From Woeseia sp. (GTDB lineage: Bacteria; Pseudomonadota; Gammaproteobacteria; Steroidobacterales; Woeseiaceae), in assembly GCA_018701055.1 (NCBI GenBank), contig JABIUH010000332.1, positions 1 through 6,078 on the forward strand: a stretch of DNA of 6,078 bases, given 5' to 3'. The notes beneath the pieces were generated by a model that saw nothing but the letters and a program-made list of their open reading frames with translations, searched no databases and had not been told where the DNA came from. Positions 1-5,280 of this stretch are shown here, one piece after another. The translations under genes and the position numbers were made by a program. Numbering within the stretch: position 1 is the stretch's first letter; every line of letters begins with the position of its first letter.

Positions 1-330
1 CGCGTCGTCAGTAGTCGGACTCAAGTCCGGATCAATGTCGATTTCGGCCGTATGGCGTTTGTTACGACGTATGTAGTCAATGAAACAATTGTGGGCGACA
101 CGAAAGAGATAGGTCGAAAACCGGGCCGTCGGCCGATAATTCTGACGCGCATTGATGATTTTGCCCCAGGCCTCCTGAAAAAGGTCCTCAGCTGTCGCGT
201 GATTCAGGGACAGGCGCAATAAATATCGGTATAGCGAATCATTGTGGCGACGATAGAGGACTTCGAACGCGGCGATATCGCCGCCCTGATAGCGCAACAT
301 CAGCGCCGAGTCCTCGAGATTGTCAGTCAT
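1..330 (-). CDS. ECF-type sigma-70 family RNA polymerase sigma factor, N-terminal part (cut by window edge)
   Basis: Reading the minus strand from the ATG at 330-328 gives 110 codons with no stop up to the window edge, so the C-terminal part (region 4, which reads the -35 element) is missing here. Residues 22-92 match sigma region 2: AFEVLYRRH at 22-29, the acidic EDLFQEAW at 48-55 (core-binding helix), then FSTYLFRVAHN at 71-81 and IDYIRRNKR at 84-92 (the -10 recognition and melting segment). An acidic, Pro/Thr-containing linker follows (about 94-110). Such proteins direct RNA polymerase to a small alternative regulon, but the signal sensed here cannot be read. No anti-sigma gene is visible in the window, though one could lie beyond the left edge. 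An in-frame ATG at 408-406 would add 26 residues. I prefer 330 because the protein then starts as ECF factors usually do, close to the Y..GD..AF motif. Shine-Dalgarno support at 330 is weak. Confidence 0.9.
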   Translation of the reverse strand, partial: MTDNLEDSALMLRYQGGDIAAFEVLYRRHNDSLYRYLLRLSLNHATAEDLFQEAWGKIINARQNYRPTARFSTYLFRVAHNCFIDYIRRNKRHTAEIDIDPDLSPTTDDA

Positions 331-595
331 CTCGCGAGCATAAGCCCTGTCCTCGTGTGTGCCTAGCGAAGACTTTATGGACGGCCCAACTGTCGCCAAA
401 AGACTCATTGGATGGGGCGTTCCGAATCGACTCGCACGCTAAAAGCCAGAGAAAGACAGCCGCAAGTCTGCAGGATCCGTTGTCCTTGGTGACGAGAATA
501 TCTGACATAACCAATTGAAATACAAAGTGTATTGTTCTTTTGCATACTTGATTAAACGTAGCGACATTCCCAATTGGGTTAATTGATCGGAGAGC

Positions 596-623
596 TTGCA
601 ATCAGCTATTATAGCGTTATAGT
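596..623 (+). promoter_or_regulatory. Candidate sigma-70 promoter for the small-protein/gntR/ABC operon
   Basis: TTGCAA at 596-601 (four of six matches to the -35 consensus) is followed after 16 bp by TATAGT at 618-623 (five of six matches to the -10 consensus). Transcription would start near 630, leaving about 50 nt before the ATG at 682. The -10 box lies inside the palindrome at 612-637, so a protein bound there would block polymerase. This is a prediction from consensus matching only. Confidence 0.5.
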
Positions 624-637
624 TAACTATAACGCTA
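612..637. promoter_or_regulatory. Perfect 26-bp palindrome, probable repressor operator
   Basis: The left arm TAGCGTTATAGTT is followed directly by its exact reverse complement, AACTATAACGCTA, with the centre between 624 and 625. A perfect 26-bp palindrome without spacer is unlikely by chance. There is no T-run after it, so it does not look like a terminator. It covers the predicted -10 box and the likely transcription start. The natural candidate ligand is the GntR/YtrA-type regulator encoded about 550 bp downstream, since regulators of this family commonly repress their own ABC operons through symmetrical operators. The pairing of site and protein is inferred. Confidence 0.6.
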
Positions 638-681
638 AGTCACTAAAACGAGGACCGGGCGCGGCAGCACCAGCGACAACA

Positions 682-993
682 ATGGACAAACAATTTATTC
701 GAATGACCAGCGGTTGGATTCCCGTATCAGTTATGGCTCTGCTAACCGTTGCCCTAATTGCGGGCCAGGCACGGGCCAACCTGCCAATAGACATCGTTAC
801 GGCACAGGTTCCATCAGCGACGACCAGCCTGGGCGTGGCATTGAACGCTGAATTGCTGCGAAAACTTGAATCGTTGCCCGCGAGTGTCAATACGCTTTTG
901 ATCGTTCCTGAGAATGTCAGGCGACGACCTGATAAGAGAATTCTCCGCAAAGAGCTCTCCAGTGACCAAGCCATTCGTCGAATTCGGCAGTAA
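682..993 (+). CDS. Small exported protein of unknown function
   Basis: The ORF encodes 103 residues from the ATG at 682. I do not recognise the family. Residues 1-32 look like a Sec signal peptide: a basic start (MDKQFIRM), a hydrophobic core at about 13-27 (IPVSVMALLTVALIA) and a cleavage motif ending A-R-A at 30-32. The mature part would be about 71 residues. It contains the segment ELLRKLESLPASVNTLLIVPENV and a strongly basic C-terminus rich in Arg and Lys, so it is probably periplasmic or membrane-associated. An in-frame ATG at 703 would also keep the signal sequence, and a TTG at 583 would give a longer product whose extra N-terminus would spoil it. None of the three starts has a good Shine-Dalgarno. 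It is the first gene after the palindromic promoter and is probably co-transcribed with gntR and the ABC genes. The reading frame stays open again shortly after its TAA (see the ORF at 1009), so a larger gene broken by a stop is an alternative. Confidence 0.5.
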   Translation: MDKQFIRMTSGWIPVSVMALLTVALIAGQARANLPIDIVTAQVPSATTSLGVALNAELLRKLESLPASVNTLLIVPENVRRRPDKRILRKELSSDQAIRRIRQ

Positions 994-1008
994 CGGACGG
1001 AACATCTG

Positions 1009-1167
1009 ATGAGCACTTCTACTCAGCACTGGTATCAACTCCTTGGGCAAATCGGCAGATGGTTGCCGCTGCGAACATACGGCGAGCTTGTGCTCAGGCC
1101 TGTTACCATTGCCGACCGAGCCGCTAACGCTGAGATTGCGTTCAGCACCGCAGATAATAAGAAATGA
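1009..1167 (+). CDS. Possible 52-residue small ORF coupled to gntR
   Basis: An ATG at 1009 opens 52 codons ending in TGA at 1165-1167. The product begins MSTSTQHWYQLLGQIGRW and has no family I recognise, no signal peptide and no clear membrane helix. A weak purine stretch (GGACGGA, around 996-1002) precedes the start. Two points favour translation: the ORF fills the gap between the upstream small gene and the regulator, and its TGA overlaps an ATG at 1164 that is in frame with gntR (ATGA arrangement). Against it, the ORF is short and has no recognisable domain. It lies in the same frame as the ORF at 682-993, separated from that stop by five codons, so it could be the tail of a degraded gene or a chance opening. 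Confidence 0.3.
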   Translation: MSTSTQHWYQLLGQIGRWLPLRTYGELVLRPVTIADRAANAEIAFSTADNKK

Positions 1168-1184
1168 TCGGGGCTGGATACGCG

Positions 1185-1580
1185 ATGGATCTCAAATGGA
1201 ATGATGACCTACCTATTTATCGCCAGTTGCGAGATAGGGTAGTCGCGATGATGTTGGAGGGCGCGCTGAATGATGGTGATGCATTGCCATCCGTTAGGAA
1301 CGTTGCTGCAGAGTATCGACTAAATCCACTGACTGTTCTCAAGGGCTACCAAGAACTGGTAGATGAGGGCCTGGTCGAGAAAAAACGCGGACGCGGCATG
1401 TTTGTTACAGAAGGCGCTTGTAAGCAGCTTCTCAAAGACGAACGCCGACGGTTCATCGAAAAAGAATGGCCGTTGGTTGCCGCGACGATCGTACGGCTTG
1501 GTCTAAGCACAGACGACTTGCTCCAAGCGGTCGACGCAACGGCAGCAGAACAAAAAAGAAAAGGAAAGAGTCATGACTAG
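1185..1580 (+). CDS. GntR-family transcriptional regulator, YtrA subfamily
   Basis: The 131-residue product is a DNA-binding repressor of the short YtrA type. Residues 1-78 form the winged helix-turn-helix: PIYRQLRDRV at 10-19, LPSVRNVAAEY at 34-44, NPLTVLKGYQELVDEGLVEK at 47-66 and the wing RGRGMFV at 68-74. Only about 50 residues follow, with a helical, charged character. That is the usual size for YtrA proteins, which lack the large ligand-binding domain of FadR or HutC types. I chose the ATG at 1185 because CTGGA at 1174-1178 lies six bases upstream and the protein then begins at the conserved region. The in-frame ATG at 1164 would add seven residues and overlap the previous ORF. The gene ends in TAG and overlaps the ABC ATPase start by 8 bp. 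YtrA-type regulators typically control the adjacent ABC transporter genes, often in response to envelope-acting compounds; the ligand here is unknown. Confidence 0.9.
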   Translation: MDLKWNDDLPIYRQLRDRVVAMMLEGALNDGDALPSVRNVAAEYRLNPLTVLKGYQELVDEGLVEKKRGRGMFVTEGACKQLLKDERRRFIEKEWPLVAATIVRLGLSTDDLLQAVDATAAEQKRKGKSHD

Positions 1581-2430
1581 CCTGGTCAGCGCCCGCAATG
1601 TATCCAAAAGTTACGGAACCACGCGTGCCGTAGACGATGTCAGTTTTGAGATCGAGAAAGGTCGAATTATGGGTCTCATCGGACCAAACGGAGCCGGCAA
1701 GACCACGCTGCTGAAAGCCGTATTAGGCCTTACTGACTGCCAGGGCAGTTTGTCCGTGCTGGGCCTCGACCCGTTTCGACAACGCAAAGAACTGATGCAG
1801 AACATTTGCTTTATTGCCGATGTCGCCGTGTTGCCACGTTGGATCAAGGTGTCGCAATTACTCGACTTTTTACAGTCAATTCACCCACGTTTTTCGCGCG
1901 AAAGAGCGGAAGAGTTGCTCTCGCAAACGAAAATTAGGAAAACGGCAAAAGTTAGAGAACTGTCAAAGGGAATGGTTACGCAGCTGCATCTGTCGATCAT
2001 TACCGCAATCGATGCAAAACTTTTAGTGCTGGATGAACCAACGCTGGGGTTGGATATTATTTTCCGAAAAGATTTTTACGCGAATCTTCTAAACGATTAT
2101 TTCGATGAAGAACGCACGATCATCATCACGACGCACCAAGTAGAGGAAATCGAAAACCTGTTGACCGATGTCATGTTTATCGATGATGGCAGAGTACTCC
2201 TGGATGCGCAGATGGATGATCTCTCTTCTCAATTCGTCGAGTTAATGACGACGTCTGAGAATGCAGCGCAAGCACAACAGTTCAATCCAATTTATGAAAA
2301 AGACGTCTTCGGCAAAAAAGTGCTGACGTTTGAAGGCATTGATCGAGACAAACTGGCCGGACTCGGTGAACTACGTACGCCGAACGTTGCTGATCTGTTC
2401 GTTGCCAAAGTTAAAGGAGGCGCAAAATGA
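1573..2430 (+). CDS. ABC transporter ATP-binding protein (partner of GntR/YtrA regulator)
   Basis: The 285-residue cytoplasmic ATPase should power the adjacent permease. Visible elements are Walker A GPNGAGKTT at 37-45, the signature LSKGM at 130-134, Walker B LLVLDE at 150-155, the D-loop GLD at 159-161 and the switch histidine H188 in ITTHQ. The signature departs from LSGGQ, which is common in YtrB-like ATPases. The usual Q-loop glutamine after strand 3 is not obvious, since that position reads ICFIADVAVLPRW at 78-90. After about residue 215 comes a C-terminal extension of roughly 70 residues, as often seen in ABC-2 exporters. The start lies within the end of gntR (8-bp overlap), with AAGGA at 1561-1565 seven bases upstream. 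The stop overlaps the permease start as ATGA. The substrate cannot be predicted; members of this group are tied to antibiotic or envelope-stress resistance. Confidence 0.93.
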   Translation: MTSLVSARNVSKSYGTTRAVDDVSFEIEKGRIMGLIGPNGAGKTTLLKAVLGLTDCQGSLSVLGLDPFRQRKELMQNICFIADVAVLPRWIKVSQLLDFLQSIHPRFSRERAEELLSQTKIRKTAKVRELSKGMVTQLHLSIITAIDAKLLVLDEPTLGLDIIFRKDFYANLLNDYFDEERTIIITTHQVEEIENLLTDVMFIDDGRVLLDAQMDDLSSQFVELMTTSENAAQAQQFNPIYEKDVFGKKVLTFEGIDRDKLAGLGELRTPNVADLFVAKVKGGAK

Positions 2431-3338
2431 TTACGGGTCAAATTGCGCTCATTAAACGTGAACTTTGGGAACACCGTTCGCTTTATCTGACGCCCGCCGT
2501 CATCGCGCTCCTATTGTCATTGGGCACTGTCACCGGTCAGGCAACATTTTCCGCTTTTGGCCATGCCGTTGATCTTGCCATGCTCGGGGGTGCAAATCTA
2601 GGCGACAACGAACGTGCCGCTGCGATAACAGCACTTATGGCGATCGTCTCGGTATTTTTCGTGATTGGCATGTGGTTCCTGACGATCTTTTATACGTTGG
2701 ACGCGCTTTATGCAGAACGCAAAGACCGCAGTATCTTGTTCTGGAGATCCATTCCCTGCACCGATTTCGAAACAGTATTATCAAAACTCTTAACAGCTCT
2801 ATTTGTTGTTCCGCTGATCACATTCGGCTTCGTCGTTGTCACGCATCTTGTAGTACTTGCGATATCCAGTATTTGGATCAGTTTTCAGGGTGCGGATGTG
2901 GGCCACATGATTTGGAGTGCCGCGCCGTTACTCGATAATTGGTTGGCAACTCTGGCGTTTCTAATCGCGGTGCCGCTATGGTCTGCACCATTTATTGGTT
3001 GGTTTCTGTTTATCTCGGCATTTACGAAACGGGGACCGTTCATGATGGCAGTACTCCCTTTGCTGATCCTGCCGATGCTTGAGAAGATACTTATTGGCAG
3101 TTCCATCGTCGCCGAAGCGTTCTATATCCGCGCATGGAAAATGCCTCTATTTAAGGGCATGGATCCAACTGACTTCTTTGATCAAGATAGCCAGTCGGTA
3201 CCTGAGGCGGTAAGTCTTCTAGACATGATGGACCTCAGTGGATTCCTCATCAGTGGAAGTCTGTGGACCGGACTTATTGTGTGTGCATTGTTCACTACTG
3301 CGGCTATCTACGTCAGGCGCTATCGGGATGATTCCTAA
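2427..3338 (+). CDS. ABC-2 type transporter permease
   Basis: The 303-residue product is an integral inner-membrane protein with about six hydrophobic segments, roughly at 20-37, 70-95, 117-148, 169-197, 203-226 and 273-295. A cytoplasmic motif, ERKDRSILFWRS at 97-108, follows the second helix. This motif recurs in permeases paired with YtrA-type regulators and probably forms the coupling contact with the ATPase. The N-terminal amphipathic stretch (IALIKRELWEHRS) is typical of ABC-2 permeases. A strong Shine-Dalgarno, AAAGGAGG at 2413-2420, lies six bases before the ATG, and the ATGA overlap with the ATPase gene points to 1:1 coupled synthesis. With one ATPase and one permease gene, the transporter is probably a dimer of each. 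Export is more likely than uptake because no binding protein is encoded. The gene ends 35 bp from the 3' end of the convergent pspF homologue. Confidence 0.9.
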   Translation: MITGQIALIKRELWEHRSLYLTPAVIALLLSLGTVTGQATFSAFGHAVDLAMLGGANLGDNERAAAITALMAIVSVFFVIGMWFLTIFYTLDALYAERKDRSILFWRSIPCTDFETVLSKLLTALFVVPLITFGFVVVTHLVVLAISSIWISFQGADVGHMIWSAAPLLDNWLATLAFLIAVPLWSAPFIGWFLFISAFTKRGPFMMAVLPLLILPMLEKILIGSSIVAEAFYIRAWKMPLFKGMDPTDFFDQDSQSVPEAVSLLDMMDLSGFLISGSLWTGLIVCALFTTAAIYVRRYRDDS

Positions 3339-3373
3339 GTTCTAGGTGGAGTGCATCCGCAAGCCATTAAGAG
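3339..3373. other. 35-bp convergent junction between the ABC permease and truncated pspF
   Basis: The short gap between the permease TAA and the pspF TAA holds no HTH-coding remnant in any frame and no strong terminator. A weak stem, CCTGG-N7-CCAGG at 3378-3394 followed by a T-rich stretch, lies inside the 3' end of pspF and might slow plus-strand transcripts. The stem is only five base pairs. The junction is where an insertion or deletion could have removed the pspF 3' end. Confidence 0.4.
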
Positions 3374-4165
3374 TTATCCTGGCGCACATCCAGGTTGTGT
3401 TTCCGATGCTATTTGAGATATCTGTTTTGATTTGTCCACCAATCGATATACGGATCGTTCGACGGCGTTTTTCAACTCCCGAACATTTCCCGGCCAATCG
3501 TGTCGCAATAAAGACGACGAAGCTCGCGCGCTGAAACCAGGAAAGAGAGGTAGTCCCATCTCGCTTACCATGTTGAGCGCGAAGGCATAGGCGAGGGGCA
3601 ATATGTCTTCTATTCGCTCGCGTAGTGGCGGCATGGTTATGACGTCAAATGCGAGTCGATCTAACAGGTCTTCTCGAAATTTACCTGCGGCAGTTAAAGC
3701 CTGAAGGTCCGCATTGGTAGATCCTGCGATGCGGACATCGACTGACAGTGTATGGCTACCACCGACCCGTTGAAGTTCACCGTATTCGATTACACGGAGA
3801 ATCTTCTCCTGCATGCGAAGAGAAATTGTCGCTAGTTCATCGAGCACTAGTGTGCCACCGTCGGCGCGTTCGAAATGACCGACATGCGCCCGCACTGCCC
3901 CGGTAAACGCGCCTGCTTCATGTCCAAACAATTCCGACTCAAGTATTGATTCCGTGAGTGCCGCGCAGTTCACTTTCACGAGGGGCTGATCCCAGCGATT
4001 AGACAGGAAGTGTAGCCGTGACGTAATGAGCTCCTTGCCTGTCCCTCGTTCACCGACAACCAGTAAGGGCTTATTCAATGGTGCCGCGCGTGAGACATGC
4101 TCAAGCATTTCGAGGAACGCCGGAGCCTGGCCAATGATGTGTTGTGCAGGTTTTTCAGCAGACAT
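3374..4165 (-). CDS. pspF: PspF-like sigma-54 activator, AAA+ domain only (C-terminal HTH missing)
   Basis: The 263-residue product aligns along its length with the AAA+ part of PspF, the ATPase that remodels sigma-54 polymerase at psp promoters. Visible elements are Walker A GERGTGKE at 38-45, W58 in the SNRW segment (matching E. coli W56, which contacts the inhibitor PspA), the sigma-54-contacting GAFTGA loop at 85-90, Walker B TLVLDE at 105-110, arginine fingers R164 and R170, and WPGNVRELKN at 224-233 with sensor II. Homology stops soon after ERSVYR (236-241) and the protein ends at 263. E. coli PspF has about 325 residues and a C-terminal Fis-type helix-turn-helix that binds upstream activating sequences. 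No HTH can be found in the 35 bp left before the convergent permease gene. Family knowledge says AAA+ domains alone can activate from solution at high concentration, so residual function is possible. The gene is divergent from pspA, the standard arrangement. The start has no clear Shine-Dalgarno. Confidence 0.9.
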   Translation of the reverse strand: MSAEKPAQHIIGQAPAFLEMLEHVSRAAPLNKPLLVVGERGTGKELITSRLHFLSNRWDQPLVKVNCAALTESILESELFGHEAGAFTGAVRAHVGHFERADGGTLVLDELATISLRMQEKILRVIEYGELQRVGGSHTLSVDVRIAGSTNADLQALTAAGKFREDLLDRLAFDVITMPPLRERIEDILPLAYAFALNMVSEMGLPLFPGFSARASSSLLRHDWPGNVRELKNAVERSVYRLVDKSKQISQIASETQPGCAPG

Positions 4166-4175
4166 TAGCTAAATA

Positions 4176-4190
4176 AACGAAATATTCGTT
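4176..4190. promoter_or_regulatory. Inverted repeat AACGAA-ATA-TTCGTT upstream of pspF
   Basis: Perfect 6-bp arms are separated by three bases, starting 11 bp upstream of the pspF ATG in a very AT-rich stretch. It lies between the candidate pspF -10 box and the start codon, so it could be a protein-binding site acting on pspF or a weak hairpin in its leader. I do not recognise the motif. Confidence 0.3.
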
Positions 4191-4216
4191 AAAAAAACAA
4201 ATAAATAGCCTAATTG

Positions 4217-4222
4217 ATTATA
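4217..4222 (-). promoter_or_regulatory. Candidate -10 box for pspF (minus strand)
   Basis: The minus strand reads a perfect TATAAT here, which would start transcription near 4210 and give a leader of about 45 nt. No good -35 hexamer is found at 16-18 bp spacing, so the promoter would be weak or helped by a bound protein. In well-studied relatives pspF is transcribed divergently from a sigma-70 promoter, which fits the position. Confidence 0.35.
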
Positions 4223-4296
4223 AATTGTAAGCTGACCTGATTCGAGAATCGACGAGTAACCCTTTAAAAACAACAAGTTGTAGGTGTCGAGCCGAG

Positions 4297-4313
4297 TTGG
4301 CACGGATGCTGCA
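4297..4313 (+). promoter_or_regulatory. Sigma-54 (-24/-12) promoter of the psp operon
   Basis: The sequence TTGGCACGGATGCTGCA matches the sigma-54 consensus YTGGCACGRNNNTTGCW at all but one fixed position. The invariant GG is at 4299-4300 and the invariant GC at 4311-4312, exactly 12 bp apart as required. The predicted start of transcription is near 4324, about 30 nt before the pspA ATG. This promoter type is inactive without an AAA+ activator, here expected to be the divergent PspF. Confidence 0.88.
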
Positions 4314-4656
4314 AAAGTATTGATAAACCGTTCGTAAGCAAGAGGATAAATCAATGGGAATATTCACGAGATTCAGCGACATCGTGAACTCGAATATCAA
4401 CGCGATCCTGGATAAAGCCGAGGATCCGGAGAAAATCGTACGTCTGATGATTCAGGAAATGGAGGACACACTGGTTGAGGTCCGGTCGGCTGCTGCAAGG
4501 TCCATCGCTGACAAAAAAGCCCTGAACAGAAAACTGGCGCACCTTGAGCGCGAAGAGAGCGACTGGGGCATGAAAGCGGAGCTCGCATTACGTAAGGGTA
4601 GAGAAGATTTGGCGAAGGCCGCCCTGGTCGAGAAATCCCGCGCTACAGCTGCAGTC

Positions 4657-4659
4657 TAG
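4657..4659 (+). other. In-frame amber codon inside pspA
   Basis: The context is GCA GTC TAG CTT ATA. The position aligns with Lys in E. coli PspA, between the conserved ...EK and the following helix. TAG is also used as the normal stop of the gntR gene at 1578-1580, which argues against general reassignment of TAG in this genome. Confidence 0.8.
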
Positions 4660-5028
4660 CTTATACGTGCCGACTACTCCGCCATAGACGACGGCCTCAC
4701 CAAGCTGAATGAAGACATCGCGAAACTTGAGAATAAACTTCAGGACGCGAAAGCACGCCAGAAATCATTGTTAGCGCGACACAAAACAGCGAATAGTCGA
4801 TTGGCGGCCCGCAAAAAGATTCACGACTACCAGATTGACGACGCAATGGTTCGTTTCGAACAGTACACGCGTCGAATCTACGACGTTGAGGGTCGTATAG
4901 AGGCCTACGATCTTGGCTTACCGAAAGACTTGAACCACGAGTTCGCAGGATTGGAAGCAGAAGAATCAATCGCAAAGGAGCTCGACGATTTAAAAAAGCG
5001 CGTGTCTCGGGAATCGGATACGTCGACT

Positions 5029-5034
5029 GAGGTG
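5029..5034 (+). promoter_or_regulatory. Shine-Dalgarno that fixes the TTG start of pspB
   Basis: GAGGTG lies six bases before the TTG at 5041 and inside the last codons of pspA. No ATG or GTG occurs near the start of the conserved PspB region, so this site supports initiation at TTG. It also shows that pspB can be translated independently of ribosomes completing pspA. Confidence 0.65.
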
Positions 5035-5040
5035 AATTAA

Positions 5041-5280
5041 TTGATTTTTGGGCTTGGTGAATTACTCACTATCCTTTTGATCGTTTTCATCGTAATTCCT
5101 GCGCCGCTTTTTATTGTTCTGCACTTCATCACTAATTGGAAGCAATCCCGTGAAATGTCGGGGGGCGACGAGAAGATGCTGGAAGACCTATGGGTTCTTG
5201 CACAGCGCCTGGAAGCCCGACTCGAGAGTCTGGAAATAATACTGGACGGAGAGTCTTCAGATTGGAGGAAAAAATTATGA
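5041..5280 (+). CDS. pspB: Phage shock protein B (inner-membrane envelope-stress sensor)
   Basis: The 79-residue product matches PspB (74 residues in E. coli). An N-terminal membrane helix (about 6-28, ending APLFIVLHFITNW) is followed by a cytoplasmic helical part with heptad-like leucines (LWVLAQRLEARLESLEIIL) and the typical end LDGESSDW. With PspC it senses membrane stress and releases PspF from PspA. The start codon is TTG, immediately after the pspA stop TAA, with a good Shine-Dalgarno at 5029-5034. The stop overlaps the next gene as ATGA, so pspB and the first PspC-domain gene are probably coupled. Confidence 0.9.
   Translation: MIFGLGELLTILLIVFIVIPAPLFIVLHFITNWKQSREMSGGDEKMLEDLWVLAQRLEARLESLEIILDGESSDWRKKL

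Larger units (their letters stand above)
331..681. other. Intergenic control region between the divergent sigma factor gene and the small-protein/gntR operon
   Basis: No convincing gene lies in these 351 bases. Open frames on both strands here have no family resemblance and no ribosome-binding site. The left part must carry the leader and promoter of the minus-strand sigma factor, but I see no clear -35/-10 pair for it. The middle (about 500-600) is AT-rich and holds two small inverted repeats: AATACA-AAG-TGTATT at 519-533 and CCCAATTGGG at 569-578. The right part carries the plus-strand promoter and the 26-bp palindrome listed separately. Confidence 0.6.
4354..5040 (+). pseudogene. pspA: Phage shock protein A (PspA/IM30 family) interrupted by an in-frame TAG at codon 102
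   Basis: The frame encodes a PspA of 228 codons, close to E. coli PspA (222 residues), but codon 102 (4657-4659) is TAG. The first 101 residues carry the membrane-binding amphipathic helix (MGIFTRFSDIVNSNINAIL), the conserved EDPEKIVRLMIQEMEDTLVEVR and the first coiled-coil arm up to EKSRATAAV. After the TAG the same frame runs 126 codons without another stop and keeps the family pattern: KLENKLQDAKARQ, DDAMVRFEQYTRRI and the C-terminal EAEESIAKELDDLKKRV. The alignment to E. coli PspA continues without gaps across the TAG, so this is one substitution (for example CAG to TAG), not an indel. PspA normally inhibits PspF and, on stress, forms oligomers on the inner membrane that limit proton leakage. 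Shine-Dalgarno AGAGGA at 4341-4346 precedes the ATG by seven bases. If translated conventionally, a 101-residue fragment results; read-through or restart at TTG 4768 could give the rest. A sequencing error is possible. Confidence 0.88.

Noticed and set aside
519..533. AATACA-AAG-TGTATT inverted repeat as an operator
   Set aside because: It is symmetrical but short and AT-rich, and no promoter could be placed around it with confidence.
323..1050. Minus-strand open frames at 323-601, 627-1016 and 814-1050
   Set aside because: No family resemblance and no ribosome-binding sites. The last two lie opposite the signal-peptide ORF, which has the better coding features.
3378..3400. CCTGG-N7-CCAGG stem followed by TTGTGTTT, as a terminator for the ABC operon
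   Set aside because: The stem is only five base pairs, the tail is interrupted by Gs, and it lies within pspF codons, so it was not listed as a terminator.
3346..3534. Plus-strand 62-codon open frame over the 3' end of pspF
   Set aside because: It lies antisense to the conserved AAA+ coding sequence and has no recognisable domain.
4207..4219. IHF-like site (TTGATT core) upstream of the sigma-54 promoter
   Set aside because: The required YAA at the other end reads AGC, so only half of the consensus is present. IHF involvement is plausible for psp promoters but not shown here.
4169..4588. Minus-strand open frames across the psp control region and the start of pspA
   Set aside because: They are antisense to pspA or AT-rich non-coding DNA and show no family pattern.
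4657..4659. Genome-wide reassignment of TAG to an amino acid
   Set aside because: TAG appears as the natural stop of gntR at its expected length, and only pspA shows an internal TAG, so a local mutation or error is simpler.
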